64,000 nt of DNA, taken from NCBI GenBank assembly GCA_023375785.1, contig SZWC01009429.1, positions 43,693-107,692 on the forward strand, given 5' to 3'. The position numbers and the translations under genes are program-made. The notes beneath the pieces are model-generated. The model worked only from the letters and a program-made list of their open reading frames with translations, ran no database searches and was not told where the DNA came from. Positions 1 to 10,849 of the stretch are shown here, piece after piece. How positions within the stretch are numbered: the stretch's first letter is position 1; each line of letters opens with the position of its first letter. The stretch is from Penium margaritaceum. Taxonomy: Eukaryota > Streptophyta > Zygnematophyceae > Desmidiales > Peniaceae.

Positions 1-258
1 ACGGACTCGGATCACTGCCAGTGGGTTATCCCGCCACCCATGGCGGGTACCAAATTTCACCCGTCCAACACCCGAACTTTGGACTAGGCTAACTTTCTGA
101 ATACTCACTCAAATTGAGCTATTCAAAGCTTGATCTTGCATGCAAAAAATCTAAGGAATCAAAATGTAAAGTTAGATCAGGTGTTCAACCACTCCTCAGT
201 GGTAAAACCAGGGAGTACAATCAATGACAATCATGGCAAGGGGCACACCATGTCAACA
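1..258 (-). repeat. Copia-A type LTR, 5' part, running off the window
   Basis: Read on the minus strand this begins TGTTGACATGG at 258 and matches the first ~260 bases of the Copia-A1 LTRs (4898-5621 and 9054-9778), including the block around GGCGGGTACCA. The rest of the LTR lies outside the window. The bases at 259 onward are Copia-E coding sequence with no polypurine tract. So 258/259 is probably the outer edge of a minus-strand Copia-A element or solo LTR that inserted into Copia-E1. No target duplication can be tested because the other end is missing. Confidence 0.8.
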
Positions 259-1700
259 AGAGGTACTCTCTCGGCCTCACAAAGCTGAGTGGAATGAAGG
301 ACTACATAGCAAACTAAAATCTACTGAGGATAACAGGACATTGGAACCGGTGGGAAAAACTGTGAGGACTCACTTGATGGGGTCCACTTGGGGCTGAAAG
401 TAAAAAGGAAACATGATAGAAAGATAGGCAAGTACAAGTCTTGGTTTGAGGCAAAGTGATTCTCTCAATGCCCTAGCACAAAGTACAATAAGACATTTCC
501 TCCAGTGTTAACCTTTTACCTCCATCCGATCAATACACATTATTGCTGCTGCCAAGAACATGGCATTTCACCAGGTCAATGTCAAGACAACATTTCTATA
601 CAACAAAGTTGACAAGGGGGTTTTGATGGAAGTGCCAAAGAGCGTTAATGCCTTCAAGGAAAAGGTGTGCAGATTGGTGAAAGCACTCTCTGGTCTTGGG
701 TCGGCAAAGAAGTCCTTTAAGCACTAGGACAACAACCCTAGAATTTACATGCATGAGAGCGACAAGGGGACCATCTTGATTGCCTTGTATGTTGACAAAA
801 TGATCTTTGCTCTTGATCAAAGATTCTTCTAGATGATTTCAAGAGGCAACTGAGCAGCACATTCAAGATGAAGGACATGGGTCCTCTCAACTACTACTTG
901 GAATCTCCACCACGCATGAAAGATCAGCAGGTACAAAAAGCCTGGACCATACAAAACTACATTGATGCAATTCTCAAGCCTCATGAAATGGCAGAGTGCA
1001 AGCCTACCAGAACACCCATTGGCTCAGAGAGAAACATCTCTACCTCAATTTTCCCACTCAACAAAGCAGATCAGACTGACGCACAGGAAATTCTATATTA
1101 GTCTGCAGTGGGCAGTCTGGTGTATGCTATGGTTGCCACCCAAGCAGATATAGCCCATGTTGTTGAGCATGTGAACGAGTTTGTGGCCAACCTTGATCCA
1201 TTACACTGCCAGGATGTCAAGCGCATCATGCTACCTGAAGGGGATGAGACATGTGGGGCTACAGTTTGGAGGCCTTGATGGATCCAAGTCATTGTGTCTC
1301 ATGCACAGGATAGAAAACATAAAATACACCTCGGGCTTCATGTGCACAATAAATGAAGGTACTGTCAGTTGGGCGAGCCGTAAGTAGGACTGTCTCGCTC
1401 TTTCAGGAGCAGAAACCGAGTACATTACCATTTCTGAGGCGTGTAAAGTGATGCAGTTGCTACATAGCTTACTATGTGAGATGAAGATACCACATGAAAT
1501 GGACATAGCTATCAAGAACAAAAACTGGAGCCCCGTTGACATGTCCAAGAACCTAGTCATCTCCAGGCCCACAAAGTACATTGGAATTTGCTGGCATTAT
1601 GCTCGAGACTTGGTCTCCATGTAGACGATGGATCTTAAGTATGTTAATGCCAAGCTGAATCGGGTCGATATTGTGACAAAGCCACTGGCATGAATCTCCA
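259..1700 (+). pseudogene. Copia-E1 pol remnant: reverse transcriptase and RNase H
   Basis: This is a decayed Ty1/copia pol fragment. The translation in shifting frames aligns with Copia-E2 at 46-48 kb. At 262-480 it has the RT start (HKAEWNEGLHSKLKS, then KVKRKHDRKIGKYKS). At 750-810 it has the region before the catalytic motif (HESDKGTILIALYVDKM, where YVDK replaces YVDD). At 840-1100 it has the thumb (STFKMKDMGPLNYYL, then an NYIDAILK helix). At 1100-1430 it has the connection and RNase H start (SAVGSLVYAMVAT, RIM, WASRK-like). Many frameshifts and stops are present, so it cannot be active. The 5' end is cut off at 259 by a Copia-A LTR. Confidence 0.85.
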
Positions 1701-1771
1701 CCAATCATTCAGGCAAGGTATTGGCATAGTAAATGCAGGTACAAAGACTGATCATAGCAGCTGATGCACGG

Positions 1772-1784
1772 TGCAAGGGGGAGA
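1772..1784 (+). other. Polypurine tract of Copia-E1
   Basis: The purine run GCAAGGGGGAGA lies directly before the LTR, in the same place as GCAAGGGAGAGA in Copia-E2 (minus strand, about 45812-45822). Such tracts prime plus-strand synthesis in LTR elements. Confidence 0.7.
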
Positions 1785-1785
1785 T

Positions 1786-2400
1786 TCATTGAATACATGC
1801 CCCTTTTCCATTATTGTAAGCTGGTTTGAGAATGCTCTGCCCCATGTGGAGGTATGACCCGTGGATCCATTGTAGGGTAACCCACCTCTGCTCGCTCTCC
1901 TGTGCAATATGATCTGTGGATGAATGGTTAACAATGTGGCCACTTTGTTCATTTGACCAAGTGAGAGGTCATGAATTCAAACCTGGCCTCTATGCATACC
2001 TTGATTATGCATGATGCTTTCAAGAAAAAAAGTGTGCAGCTTCTTGAAAGCTACACAGCTGGTTTCCCATCTTGGCACGAGCATGTTTATGTGTCATGCC
2101 CACATACAAAGTCCATTGGTTATGTGGTTGGCTTAAGCCATTGTTTAGAAACATGCTTTTGAGGTTTTGGGCTGGACAGATTTGTCTTGCATGCTGATAA
2201 CTTAACCCTTGCTTGATGCTATCTTGTACATTGAAGACTTGAGGTCTTCTTGATATGTAATGATAAAACGTTAGCACTGTTGAATGTGGATTGTAGTCCT
2301 GATTAGGTTTGGGGTATACAGCACAAATAAGTAGAGGAGGAAGGTGAAAGAACCTTCGTGAGCTTTTTCAGTTTTACAGATTCTCTACCGAAGGTTTGTA
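1786..2400 (+). repeat. 3' LTR of Copia-E1
   Basis: About 440 bases from 1786 align with the reverse complement of 45351-45809, the LTR of Copia-E2. Shared blocks include AATGCTCTNCCCCATGTGGA, the GGTCATGA block near 1965 and TTGTCTTGCATGCTGAT near 2183. Copia-E2 is cut by an assembly gap at the equivalent of about 2222, so the right end here, near 2400, is an estimate. No coding sequence is seen in this stretch. Confidence 0.75.
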
Positions 2401-2439
2401 AGCTCAATAGCTTACACATAATAGAGCCAATGAGGCACA

Positions 2440-3600
2440 AGAATAGGGTCATGTCCATTGCCATCCCCCAATTGTGCTAGATCATCCACTTTTAGGGCAT
2501 CTTTCCCATCTTTTTCTATGGGGATGGTGGCTTTGGAAAATGCATTGAGAAGGTAAGGAAATCTCCTCACCCCCAAAACACAGGCTTAGCATGCCTGGTG
2601 CATAAATGTTTTCTTCCACCAGCACTCAGTCCCAATTCCCATCCCAAGAAACATATCTACGAGACCAAGTTCCTTTATGCTGTAGGCAGTCTTGAGGATG
2701 TGAACACGTGGTCCTCAGCATAGACCATGATGGCGTACAAGTGTTGAGCTGTCTTTTAGAGAAAGTGGGAAGGTTTGAAATAACTTTGTACGTAAAATTT
2801 ACCCGCATCTGTATGCCAGGGGTCTCATGGTTCTAGGACCAGTATGACAGCTTGAGGTTGTACAAGGTGTTGCACAAGAAAGGGACCTTTTCACCGACCT
2901 TGAAGCCAGGCGGCTGGACCATATAAATCTCCTCTTCTAAAGTATCATGGAGAAACCCAATGTTCACATCCATCTGGTATACCTTCCAGCTGTGCTGACC
3001 AACTACATTGAACAGAGAAAAAGCTGTGGTCATAGGACCAACGGGTGAAAAAGGTATCGGTAAAATCCACACCCTTGACTTGTGAGAAACCCTTGGCCGT
3101 CAAGCAATCCATGTAGCAATTCAGAGAGCTGTCAGGCTTCACCTTCTTGCAAAGTATCCACTTGGATTGTACAACCTTCTGCCCTGGCGGAATGTTTCCA
3201 AACTCAGAGTTTGGAAATATTCTGCCAGTGCAGAAGGACCTCCAAGAGCATGGTTTCTTAACACCATGCTCTTGGATGGATCTGAGCTCATCCTCATGGA
3301 AAGTGTGTGACAACGTTATGTCCTATGCCAAGAGTGCCTCCATCAATGTGTATGGATAAAGCACCATCAAGGGGGAGCTCCGAATATCCAGGATACACAC
3401 GTCTACTGTGGATCCGACCACGACAAGTATAGCTACGACATTGTGAGCAACAAAGAACTGACAAGAGACCTGCTTGTAACCGGCCGGGCATTCTGGGTGT
3501 ACTTTGTTATTGTCCTTTGTGACACTAAGGCTGAGGGCCTTTGTGCCTAGCATGGAACTTCTTCTAGGAGGGCTTCTAGACGTCGAGTCAGTCACTTGCT
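2440..3600 (-). pseudogene. Copia-B pol remnant: reverse transcriptase
   Basis: Read from high to low coordinates, the minus strand shows Ty1/copia RT. At 3313-3080 it has EDELRSIQEHGV, GQKVVQSKWILCKK and TAKGFSQVKGVDFTDTF. At 3000-2830 it has EGIPDGCEHW, then HDTLEEEIYMVQPPGFKVGE and LYNLKL. At 2800-2620 it has the thumb-like IKELGLVDMFLGM, out of frame with its surroundings. Stops and frameshifts are common. A short direct repeat of about 30 bases (FPNSEFGNI, near 3190-3235) is a local duplication. The order matches the integrase and linker at 3600-4890, so these are one element. Confidence 0.8.
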
Positions 3601-4090
3601 CAGCACTAGAGGCCAGTGGTCAAAGACGACCACCAGGCTCGTGGGAGAAGCCCGAGCCCGAGGTGCTCAACTCGAGCTGGGGGGGAGTAAGTGGCGGGGA
3701 TGCAGCAGCAAGGATTGGAGGCTTGTAGGAAGGTAGGGAGGGTACAACCACAAGAGATGCAGGGAGAGGAGCAGGGGGGTGACAGGCACAATTACAGGTG
3801 AGGCAGGAGGGACAGACAGAGGGACAGGGCAAGGTGTGCTAATGGGGACTAACATTGTACCAGGTGTGTTGGCGGAGACAGACACGTGCAATGGGCTAGG
3901 TGTGTCAGTAGGGACCACCACAGGCCAAGGACCAGGTGTGTTTGTAGGGACTGACACAGGCAAAAGACAAAGTATGTGAATTGGGACTGACAAAGGCATA
4001 GGAACAGGTGTGCCAATGAGGACTGATGCAGAAACATGATCAGGTGTGCCTGTGAGGACTAATGAGGCCACTGGATCCACGCCCATGATG
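3600..4090 (-). pseudogene. Copia-B integrase-RT linker with imperfect Pro/Val/Thr repeats
   Basis: The minus-strand frame from 4086 to 3667 is open for 139 codons. It consists of imperfect repeats with the pattern Val-Pro-x-x-Thr-Pro-x-Pro-x-x-Val, about 14-16 residues each. A similar low-complexity linker, Ser/Val/Pro-rich, lies between integrase and RT in Copia-C (54.8-55.3 kb). Copia polyproteins commonly have a variable, poorly conserved stretch here. I see no catalytic motif and take it as the linker. Confidence 0.6.
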
Positions 4091-4139
4091 GCTGGGTCGC
4101 CTATATTCCCCCATCCAGTGGGAAGCCATCCAAGTAGGA

Positions 4140-4892
4140 TCGTGGTCAGTGGCCAGCAATGGAATGCAGAAAGGTCTCAATATTTGAGATCCTCAAAGAG
4201 AAGGGAATCTTGAGACGCGATAATGTGGCAAGCAAGGTTCCAAAACCGCCAGACCTTTGACTGCGGGACAATGTCAAGAAAGGCACACATGCAAACCTAA
4301 GGTGAGACCTTGGGCCCCTGCTGGCCCTTGGTGTATGATACATGAGCCAGGAGGCTCCAGACGCAAGTGAGATAGAAGTTAGCGTCTTGGCCACACCACA
4401 GTTCATATTGTGTGACATGGCCCAACAGAGGACCATGCAGGAGGCGATTCCAAATCCAAATCATGCAGGAGAAGCCTTCAAAGGCAAAGACCCAAGGGAT
4501 ACCGCACTCAGACCGTATATCACGAATACCAACCCCTATGGTGTGGATCTAATGCTTGGACACACACATAACTTTGGAGTGTAGGAGGGACAGAGAGCTG
4601 GTGGAATAAACCTTTCTCAACAAAGAATTTATTTATCTTTCTTAGGAAATCACTGCCATGATTTAAATGAAACATGTTAGTGTGTGACAAGACTGACCCT
4701 CAGCCACGACCACCCAGAGGTGCACAACCACAGCGGCATCCCTCTTCTGGCGGAGGCTCTGGACCCACCATTTCCTGGTGATTTTTTCAGTCAGGATAAG
4801 GATGTATTGACCCCAATATGAGAGGGACTGAGAGGGCTGAGAAGGTCTGAGTGGACCAGCTCCAATAGGCTCAGTGCTGGGGAAGTGGAGTG
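4140..4892 (-). pseudogene. Copia-B integrase, C-terminal part
   Basis: On the minus strand from 4892 down, frames give LELVHSDLLSPLSVPYWGQY, the first catalytic Asp region (HSD) of copia integrase. Further down, at 4440-4200, come QYELWCGQDANFYLT, matching the conserved YELW-G-KP block, and a degraded FWNLACHII stretch. Several frameshifts are present. The fragment starts exactly at the 5-bp target duplication flanking Copia-A1. The missing upstream part is found at 9784-10460 on the other side, so Copia-A1 inserted inside this integrase. Confidence 0.7.
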
Positions 4893-4897
4893 AGGGT
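4893..4897. repeat. Target-site duplication of Copia-A1, left copy (AGGGT)
   Basis: AGGGT directly precedes the LTR start TGTTGACA and is repeated at 9779-9783 directly after the 3' LTR. A 5-bp duplication is what copia integrases make. Confidence 0.85.
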
Positions 4898-5621
4898 TGT
4901 TGACAAGGTGTACCCCTGGCCATGAGTGCAGTTGATCGTACTCCCTGGTTTGACCACTAGGAAGTGATCAAACATCTGATCTGATTGCAGATTTGGATTC
5001 CTTGGAATTTTCCATGCAAGATCGAGCTTTGAATCTCTCAAGTTGAGTGAGTATTCAGAAAGATAGCCCGCATGAAGGTCCGGTTATCGGCGGGTGGAAT
5101 CTGGTACCTGCCATAGGTGGCGCAATAATCCACCCCCAGCGATCCGAGTTCGTCCCCAACGAGCTCCAAATGCACCAGGGGCATGAATGAAGTGACCATA
5201 AGGACCTCCTTGGCCAGGGTGAACTTCTCCTTGACTTCTGGGTGAGGAAAGGCGCTCTGACGAGTCATCGTCAAAGCGCCTCCCGTTGCCAAGCATGCAA
5301 GGCAAGGTGGATGGCTCCACAAAGGGTTACTTCGACAGCCGTAGCAGGGGTTCTACTGCTCCAATTTGGGCGTACTTGGATGAGTTAAAAACCTTACATC
5401 ACAGGCTATAAGGATCTGATATAATCTCACTATGCTTACTAACAATAATGTGCTTCAATTCAGTTCTACTGAATGCGACGTGTTATGCCCACTCTTGCCC
5501 GTGATCCTTGTACTCTACACTCTTCACCGTTGGTGTCCATTGGCTGCCCCAACCATTGGTAGCGTGTACCAGTGAGAGCTAGGCATCCTTGAGGGTGCAT
5601 CCACACCCACTAGTGCCAACA
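4898..5621 (+). repeat. 5' LTR of Copia-A1
   Basis: It begins TGTTGACAAGG and ends TGCCAACA, giving the short inverted ends TGTTG/CAACA. It aligns along its length with 9054-9778. No coding sequence is claimed. Confidence 0.9.
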
Positions 5622-5624
5622 AAA

Positions 5625-5639
5625 GGGTTATGGTCCCAC
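5625..5639 (+). other. Primer-binding site of Copia-A1, half-tRNA type
   Basis: GGGTTATGGTCCCAC starts 4 bases after the LTR. It differs by one base from GGGTTATGGGCCCAC in Copia-A2. That sequence is complementary to the anticodon stem-loop of plant initiator Met-tRNA (which reads GTGGGCCCATAACCC), not to a tRNA 3' end. Confidence 0.65.
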
Positions 5640-5689
5640 ATGCCTAGAATGACCCTAGCTCTACAACTTTTACGCTACCACCGCGCGCC

Positions 5690-6235
5690 ATGACAATGAC
5701 CCAGCAAGAAAGTAGAGTAGACGTCCTCCCGGCTGACGGGAGGGACTTCCACTTGTGGAGGTGGACCATGGAGGTCTACCTTGATGACAAGGGACTACTT
5801 GAGCTGGTCAGAGGTGAAGAGAGAGATCTTGCGGTGTCTGCGACGACCGAGGAGGTGGAGGCGTTTGAGAAGCGCAACAACAAGGCGCTCGCTTTGATCT
5901 TGACTGTGTTGTTCCCGGCACAACGCACTCATATCCAAGGATGGACGGAGGCCGTGGAGGCCTGGGAACACCTCTGCAATGCACACTACTTGTTGTGTAT
6001 CCAACAATGTCTCCTCCTTGTCAAACGGCTTTTCATCCTCCAAGCCGATGAGGAGACCAGCCCGTCGGAGCTCGTGCGAGAGGTGGAGACGATGGTGCCC
6101 CGCTGTCATCAGGCGGGATGGGCCATCGACTCCCACTTGCAAGTATCGGCGCTCCTCTTGGCCCTTCCTAACAGTCAGGCCTCTATGATCACCAGCAATG
6201 ATGATTTACGGGACAAAATGCTAACGTTCAAATAA
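5690..6235 (+). CDS. Copia-A1 Gag (capsid part)
   Basis: This is an open frame of 181 codons starting 69 bases after the 5' LTR. It encodes a copia-type Gag (UBN2-like): DFHLWRWTMEVYLDDKGLLE near residues 20-40, the helix with NKALALIL near 64, WEHLCNAHYL near 91 and LLALPNS near 153. It matches the Gag starts of Copia-A2 (36544) and Copia-A3 (16836), which read WRW-FEV-L-DKGLLELV. Capsid protein packages the RNA. The frame stops before the zinc knuckle, and knuckle-like CHRCGQEGQ (about 6380) and CYKC (6591) follow in other frames with stops. It is the only well preserved gene of this element. Confidence 0.8.
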   Translation: MTMTQQESRVDVLPADGRDFHLWRWTMEVYLDDKGLLELVRGEERDLAVSATTEEVEAFEKRNNKALALILTVLFPAQRTHIQGWTEAVEAWEHLCNAHYLLCIQQCLLLVKRLFILQADEETSPSELVREVETMVPRCHQAGWAIDSHLQVSALLLALPNSQASMITSNDDLRDKMLTFK

Positions 6236-7100
6236 GCGGCACAAGTGGTGTGCCACCAGTGGACCAAAACCACCGTGGCGGAGCAAGGGGCAGCATCAAC
6301 CCTGATCGGCCACTCTCAAGAAGGAAAGGGAGATCAAGGGAAGGACGGTACGCATCCACGCCGTGCCAAGAAGGAAGAGTGCCATCGGTGTGGCCAAGAG
6401 GGCCAACTGGAGACAGAGCTGCATGACGGGAGCTGCGAATCTGGCCAAAGAGGTGGCGGAAGGGCAGCAGACCAATGTGGCAGCCGCAAACTCCATAGGC
6501 TCCACGAAGGGGGCTAAGGTGGAACAACATGAGGCGGGCAAGCGGCAGGCCTGTTTGGAGCAAGGAGGCTCCAATAGGCTCCAAAAGGGGGCTTGCTACA
6601 AGTGTGTCTAATAGGGTCACCGGAAGGCGACGTGCACAGCGAAAGTCGTGGACTCCAACAAGCGTGTTGGGAGAGGACGGCAGGTTGGAGCAATCATCGA
6701 CACGCCATGCAGCAACGACCAGCTCCACGTTGCAGGAGCTGATATGGTCAGGGACCACGAAATATGCCGTGAGCATGCAACCGCCACAACCTCCAAGGAG
6801 TAGAAGGCAAAGCAAAAAAACGGGAGTTGCCGTCATGTATCGCAATGGAGGTGATGTGCTCCAAGGAGGCAAAAAGCGGGTGGAGGAGTCAGTCGGGAAG
6901 AAGGGCGCTACGGCGAGGAGGCTCAAAGTGCCTAACCTGGAGACGAAGGTGCTGTCCGTGAGTTGTCTCGTTGAGGAAGGACTTGAAGTGACCTTCACAA
7001 GGAAGGACTGCCTCCCAAAAGAGGAGGGCAGTGGACGTGTCGTGGCACATGGCGCACACAAAAGAGGTGTGTGCCGGATACGTGCCGACGTCCTCACAAG
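6236..7100 (+). pseudogene. Copia-A1 nucleocapsid and protease-region remnant
   Basis: Two zinc-knuckle patterns are visible. One is CHRCGQEGQ near 6380. The other, at 6591-6630, is C-x2-C-x4-H-x4-C with two stop codons inside the x4. At 6907-7100 an open frame gives LKVPNLETKVLSVSCLVEEG and later LEVTFTRKDCLPKEEGSG. These match the end of the protease region in Copia-A3 (MPNFGANLLSVSRL, LEVLFTKKE) and Copia-A2. The catalytic DSG is not recognisable. Integrase should follow here and does not. Confidence 0.65.
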
Positions 7101-7149
7101 GAGCAGCTATAACTCCGACGAGGACAGCTGTCAGAACAAGGAGGCGGTT

Positions 7150-9040
7150 GAAGCTGCGTCCAAGAGGGGGTAACCTGAGGGTGCAGTGGGTGGCATGGAG
7201 GGTACCATCCGGGCTGGGTTGGGAGATCTGGAGGAGAAGGCACGCCATGCAACGGGACACCGGGTGATGGGTGCACGGCCTCCAAGGGAGGCAAGAGAAG
7301 TGGTCCGAGTGGCAGACCAGCTAGGGGAGAGCATCAACGGCAGGTGGTCTGGCTCTCCTAACGGGCAAAACAGGCCTAGTGGTGTGAGAATGGTAAACTG
7401 TAGCCACAAGGCAGGCAAAATGAGCATTGACGAGTTCCATGCGGGAGCGGTGGTGGCTGCACAGAAGACCATGCAGCAAGACGAGGACAGCAAGGAGGCC
7501 CGTCCTCAAGGGGAGCACAAGGTGCTCCACACCTCGGCAAAAGGGGAACAGCTATGGCAGTGATTCGAGGGCCAAAATGTAGCTGCTCAAGTGATGGCAC
7601 GAGGTGTCGCCAAGTCGCATGCGCAGGGATCCACCTCAGGGATTGAGGAGAAGGAGAGTGAACGGAAAGGGTTGTGCTCTCAACAGGAGAAAATTGTGCT
7701 CCGGGCTGCAGAGGTGGTGGACCAGGGCCACAAGGCAGGCACACAAGGTCCCGCCAAGTCTCAGGAGGAGGCGTCAGTGGCGGCTCAGAGGACCTTGCAG
7801 AGACTGAGGACACCATGAGGACAGGTCCTCAAAGTGAGCCAAGGCGGCTCAATGCAGAAGCGGACTGGGGCCAAAAGCACCACTCGGTGGAAGGCTGAGC
7901 AGTGGGTACACCGCAACAAAAGTGGGTGGAGGTGGTCCGGAGGGCTGTGTGACAGGTGGAGAGTGGTAGGAAGTGGCTGAGCTCTCCATCGGAGTAAAAC
8001 GTGCTCCAAGAGGCATCTATGGTGGACTGTGGCTACAAGGCAGGCCAAGAGGGCGCTGCCGAGTCATATGAGGGGGCGGTGGTAGCTGAGCGGAGGACCA
8101 GGCTGCAAGGTGCGGTCAAGTTGTGTTCAGCTTCAATTCCTCAAGAATGAGGGCAAGCACTTAAGGGGCATGCAATGGAGGATGCGACAGGTGTGTTGGC
8201 ATCTTTAAAATCTGCAAAACAGGCACATGAGGCATGCAAATTGGGAGAAGGGAGTGGGATCTCTGCTTCTCCACGTTCTCCAAAAGAGGGGGCGCAGGTG
8301 CATGGGGAGTGTGGCGAAGGAGCTGAGACAAAAGGACTGGCACCGGAAGTCCTCTCCAAGGGGGAGAGGCATGCTCGTCTGGGACGTATAGCAAGGTAGC
8401 AGCAGCAACGCAGGCGGCGGCTCAAGGGGGAGTCGGAGCTGTAGCACCACAGATCCCGTGAGGCTGGTTGCAAGAAAGGGCAAGCTAGTGCTGGAAGTGC
8501 ATGCGGTAGCAGCTTGGTCAAGACGGCACGCGTAGAGGCGGTGTCATCAAGGGCCAAGATGAGCACCAAGGAAGCACTGCAGCAAGGTTGGAGAGGTGTG
8601 CAGCATGTTGGGCCAAGCTCGTAAGGTGTCAAGGGTGCTAAAAGTACAATGGCAGCCAAGGCAAACTCAGAGGCGCTCGAGGACTCCTAAAGGAGTCCGA
8701 GGTCTCTGAAGGCGGGGGAGGGAGGACGCTGCAAGGGTTGCGGGCCTCCCGTGTGAGGGGGAGCAGTGTAGCAAGGAGGCAAGTACTCCCAGGTCACCTC
8801 AGGGAGGCGACCAACTGCCGCAACAAGCAGCAACACCAACACAACAAGGGTCACAAGGCAAGCCATGAGGGTGCTACAAAGTCCCGCACGAGGGCACAAT
8901 TGACCAAAGTGGGGAGCGAGGCATCCTCCGCTATGTGTTGCGACTGGTGCAGTGCAGTTGAGGAGAGTTGCTTACAATTGCAGCTTGGCCGGGTGATAGA
9001 GCATGGCACATGTTCAAGGACAGGGCATCAAGGCTATGGT
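7150..9040 (+). repeat. Purine-rich filler of Copia-A1 with diverged ~300-bp repeats
   Basis: No copia enzyme can be read in either direction. A recurrent block, CAAGGCAGGC followed some 40-60 bases later by GTGGTGGCTGCACAGAAGACC-like sequence, is seen at about 7409, 7730 and 8036, with a weaker copy near 8545. Spacing is about 300-330 bases for the first three. The sequence is rich in AAGG, GGAGG and CAAGG. Open frames on both strands (for example minus 6228-7097) look like a consequence of this bias and not genes. Confidence 0.55.
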
Positions 9041-9053
9041 GCAAGGAGGAGAG

Positions 9054-9778
9054 TGTTGACAAGGTGTGCCCCCTGCCATGAGTGCCATTGATCGTACTCC
9101 CTAGTTAGACAACTGGGGAGTGGTTGAAAATCTGATCCGATTGCAGATTTGAATTTCTTAGAACTTTCCATACAAGATCGAGCTTTGAATCGCTGAATTT
9201 GAGAGAGAATTCAGAAAGATAGCCCCGCGAGAAGGTCCGGTGGTCGGCGGGTGGAATCTGGTACCCGCCATAGGTGGCGGGATATTCCACCCCCAGCGAT
9301 CCGAGTTCGTCCCCAACGAGCTCCAAATGTACCAGGGGCATGAATGAAGTGATCATAAGGACCTCCTTGACCAGGGTGAACTTCTCCTTGACTTCTGGGC
9401 GAGGAAAGGTGCTCCAACGAGTCATTGTCGAAGTGCCTCCCGTTGCCTAGCGTGCAAGGCAAGGTGGGCGGCTCCACCAAGGGTTCCTTCGACGGCCGTA
9501 GCAGGGGCTCTACTACTCCGATTTGGACGTTCTTGGATGCGTTGGAAAGCTTAGATCAAAGGCTATAAGGATGTGATGTAATATTACTATAATAAGTAAC
9601 AAAAATGTGTTTTGATTCATTTCCATTTAATGCGACGTATTCTGCCCACTCTTGCCTGTGATCCTTGTGCTCCACACTCTTCACCATTGGTGTCCATTGG
9701 CTGCCCCAAACATTGGTAGCGTGTACCAGTGAGAGTTAGGCATCCTTGAGGGTGCATCTATACCCACTAGTGAGAATA
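9054..9778 (+). repeat. 3' LTR of Copia-A1
   Basis: It begins TGTTGACAAGG after the purine tract CAAGGAGGAGAG and ends at TGAGAATA, a degraded form of TGCCAACA. It is collinear with the 5' LTR 4898-5621. The differences between the two show the insertion is not recent. Confidence 0.9.
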
Positions 9779-9783
9779 AGGGT
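9779..9783. repeat. Target-site duplication of Copia-A1, right copy (AGGGT)
   Basis: Identical to 4893-4897. This fixes the right end of Copia-A1 at 9778. Confidence 0.85.
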
Positions 9784-10460
9784 ATGTTCGGTAATGAATG
9801 TTACCCTGAGTGTAGAAAAGACAGTCGGTTTTAGGCGGCTTCTCAAAGGAATCCACATGAAGACCAAGCGTTGGATGTGTCCAAATGAGCTTAGACACTG
9901 TATCCGAGCTCACATGGCAATGTTGGCAGTGCAGCAGGCATATATTCTCATGGGAGACAACACTAGTATCGGACATGCGTGCATCTTGGGATAGAGAGAA
10001 GGAGACGGATGGTGCGCAGTGAAGGACGTGATACAAATCGTCAACGACAGAGGCAGGGAACACAAAGGCATGAGTATCACAAGAAGGCATTGTGATAAAG
10101 TCAGCAGATTGCTCAAATGAGAGGTCCATCCAGGCGCACGCACAAACTGAGAGCAGGCTGAGCTCTAGAGAAAGGACAAAGAGCACGTCTGCCATGCACA
10201 AAGGGCCACACTGACCATAAAACCTCATAATCCCGACATCCTGGACACGTAAGGATGGACTAGATCCCATGCAAACAGACTGAAAAGACCCAGGAAGACT
10301 GAGGATAAAAAAAATCACTGTGTCAACATGTCGTGTGACCGGTGGCACAAGAGTGGATGACCCTGTTTCCACTCACCTCACGACCCATCTTTGGCACCAA
10401 GAAACATGCCACAGCACACTCTGCCTATGTTACACGCTCAGGAGAGGACTCAAAGCAATG
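9784..10460 (-). pseudogene. Copia-B protease to pre-integrase region
   Basis: On the minus strand from 10400 down there is a protease-like VIHSCATGHTTC, in the place of the copia W-I-DSGAT-H-T motif, with the catalytic DS changed to HS. After a frame change come RFYGQCGPLCMADVLFVLS and LELSLLSV, the conserved end of the protease region. Then a GAG-pre-integrase block follows: HCQHCHVSSDTVSKLIWTHP, LGLHVDSFEKPPKTDCLF. The second Copia-B copy at 34.8-35.5 kb reads SKLIWTHPALGLDAASLQKP. The fragment ends at the Copia-A1 target duplication and continues at 4892. Confidence 0.75.
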
Positions 10461-10577
10461 ACAGGCAGCACATATCTATGATTCACTAAGCCAAGCATTG
10501 TTATTAGGAATTCAGAATCTTCCTCATCATTGTCTAATGAAACTCATCCATAAGCATCATCACGGACAAAAAAACAC

Positions 10578-10578
10578 N
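10578..10578. other. Assembly join (N) with repeated flank
   Basis: The ~270 bases after this N repeat about 10307-10577 nearly exactly, including the end of the Copia-B protease region. It looks like an unmerged contig overlap. Confidence 0.85.
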
Positions 10579-10849
10579 AAAAAAATCACTGTGTCAACAT
10601 GTCGTGTGACCGGTGGCACAAGAGTGGATGACCCTGTTTCCACTCACCTCACGACCCATCTTTGGCACCAAGAAACATGCCACAGCACACTCTGCCTATG
10701 TTACACGCTCAGGAGAGGACTCAAAGCAATGACAGGCAGCACATATCTATGATTCACTAAGCCAAGAATTATTATTAGGAAGTCAGAATCTTCCTCATCA
10801 TTGTCTAATGAAACTCTTCCATAAGCATCATCACGGAAAAAAAAACACG

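Larger units (their letters stand above)
4898..9778 (+). mobile_element. Copia-A1: non-autonomous Ty1/copia element with gag only
   Basis: This is a complete insertion: two LTRs of about 724 bp (4898-5621 and 9054-9778), a primer site, a polypurine tract at 9041-9052 and 5-bp target duplications AGGGT. Inside it has an open gag frame (5690-6235), two damaged zinc-knuckle patterns and a short protease-region remnant (6907-7100). From about 7150 to 9040 there is purine-rich sequence with no copia domain. Integrase, RT and RNase H are absent. It resembles the TR-GAG type of non-autonomous plant LTR element and must have used enzymes from a relative such as Copia-A2. Confidence 0.85.

Noticed and set aside
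6228-7097. 289-codon minus-strand open frame
   Set aside because: It lies antisense to the Copia-A1 gag end and protease remnant, in strongly purine-biased sequence. No domain or start context supports it.
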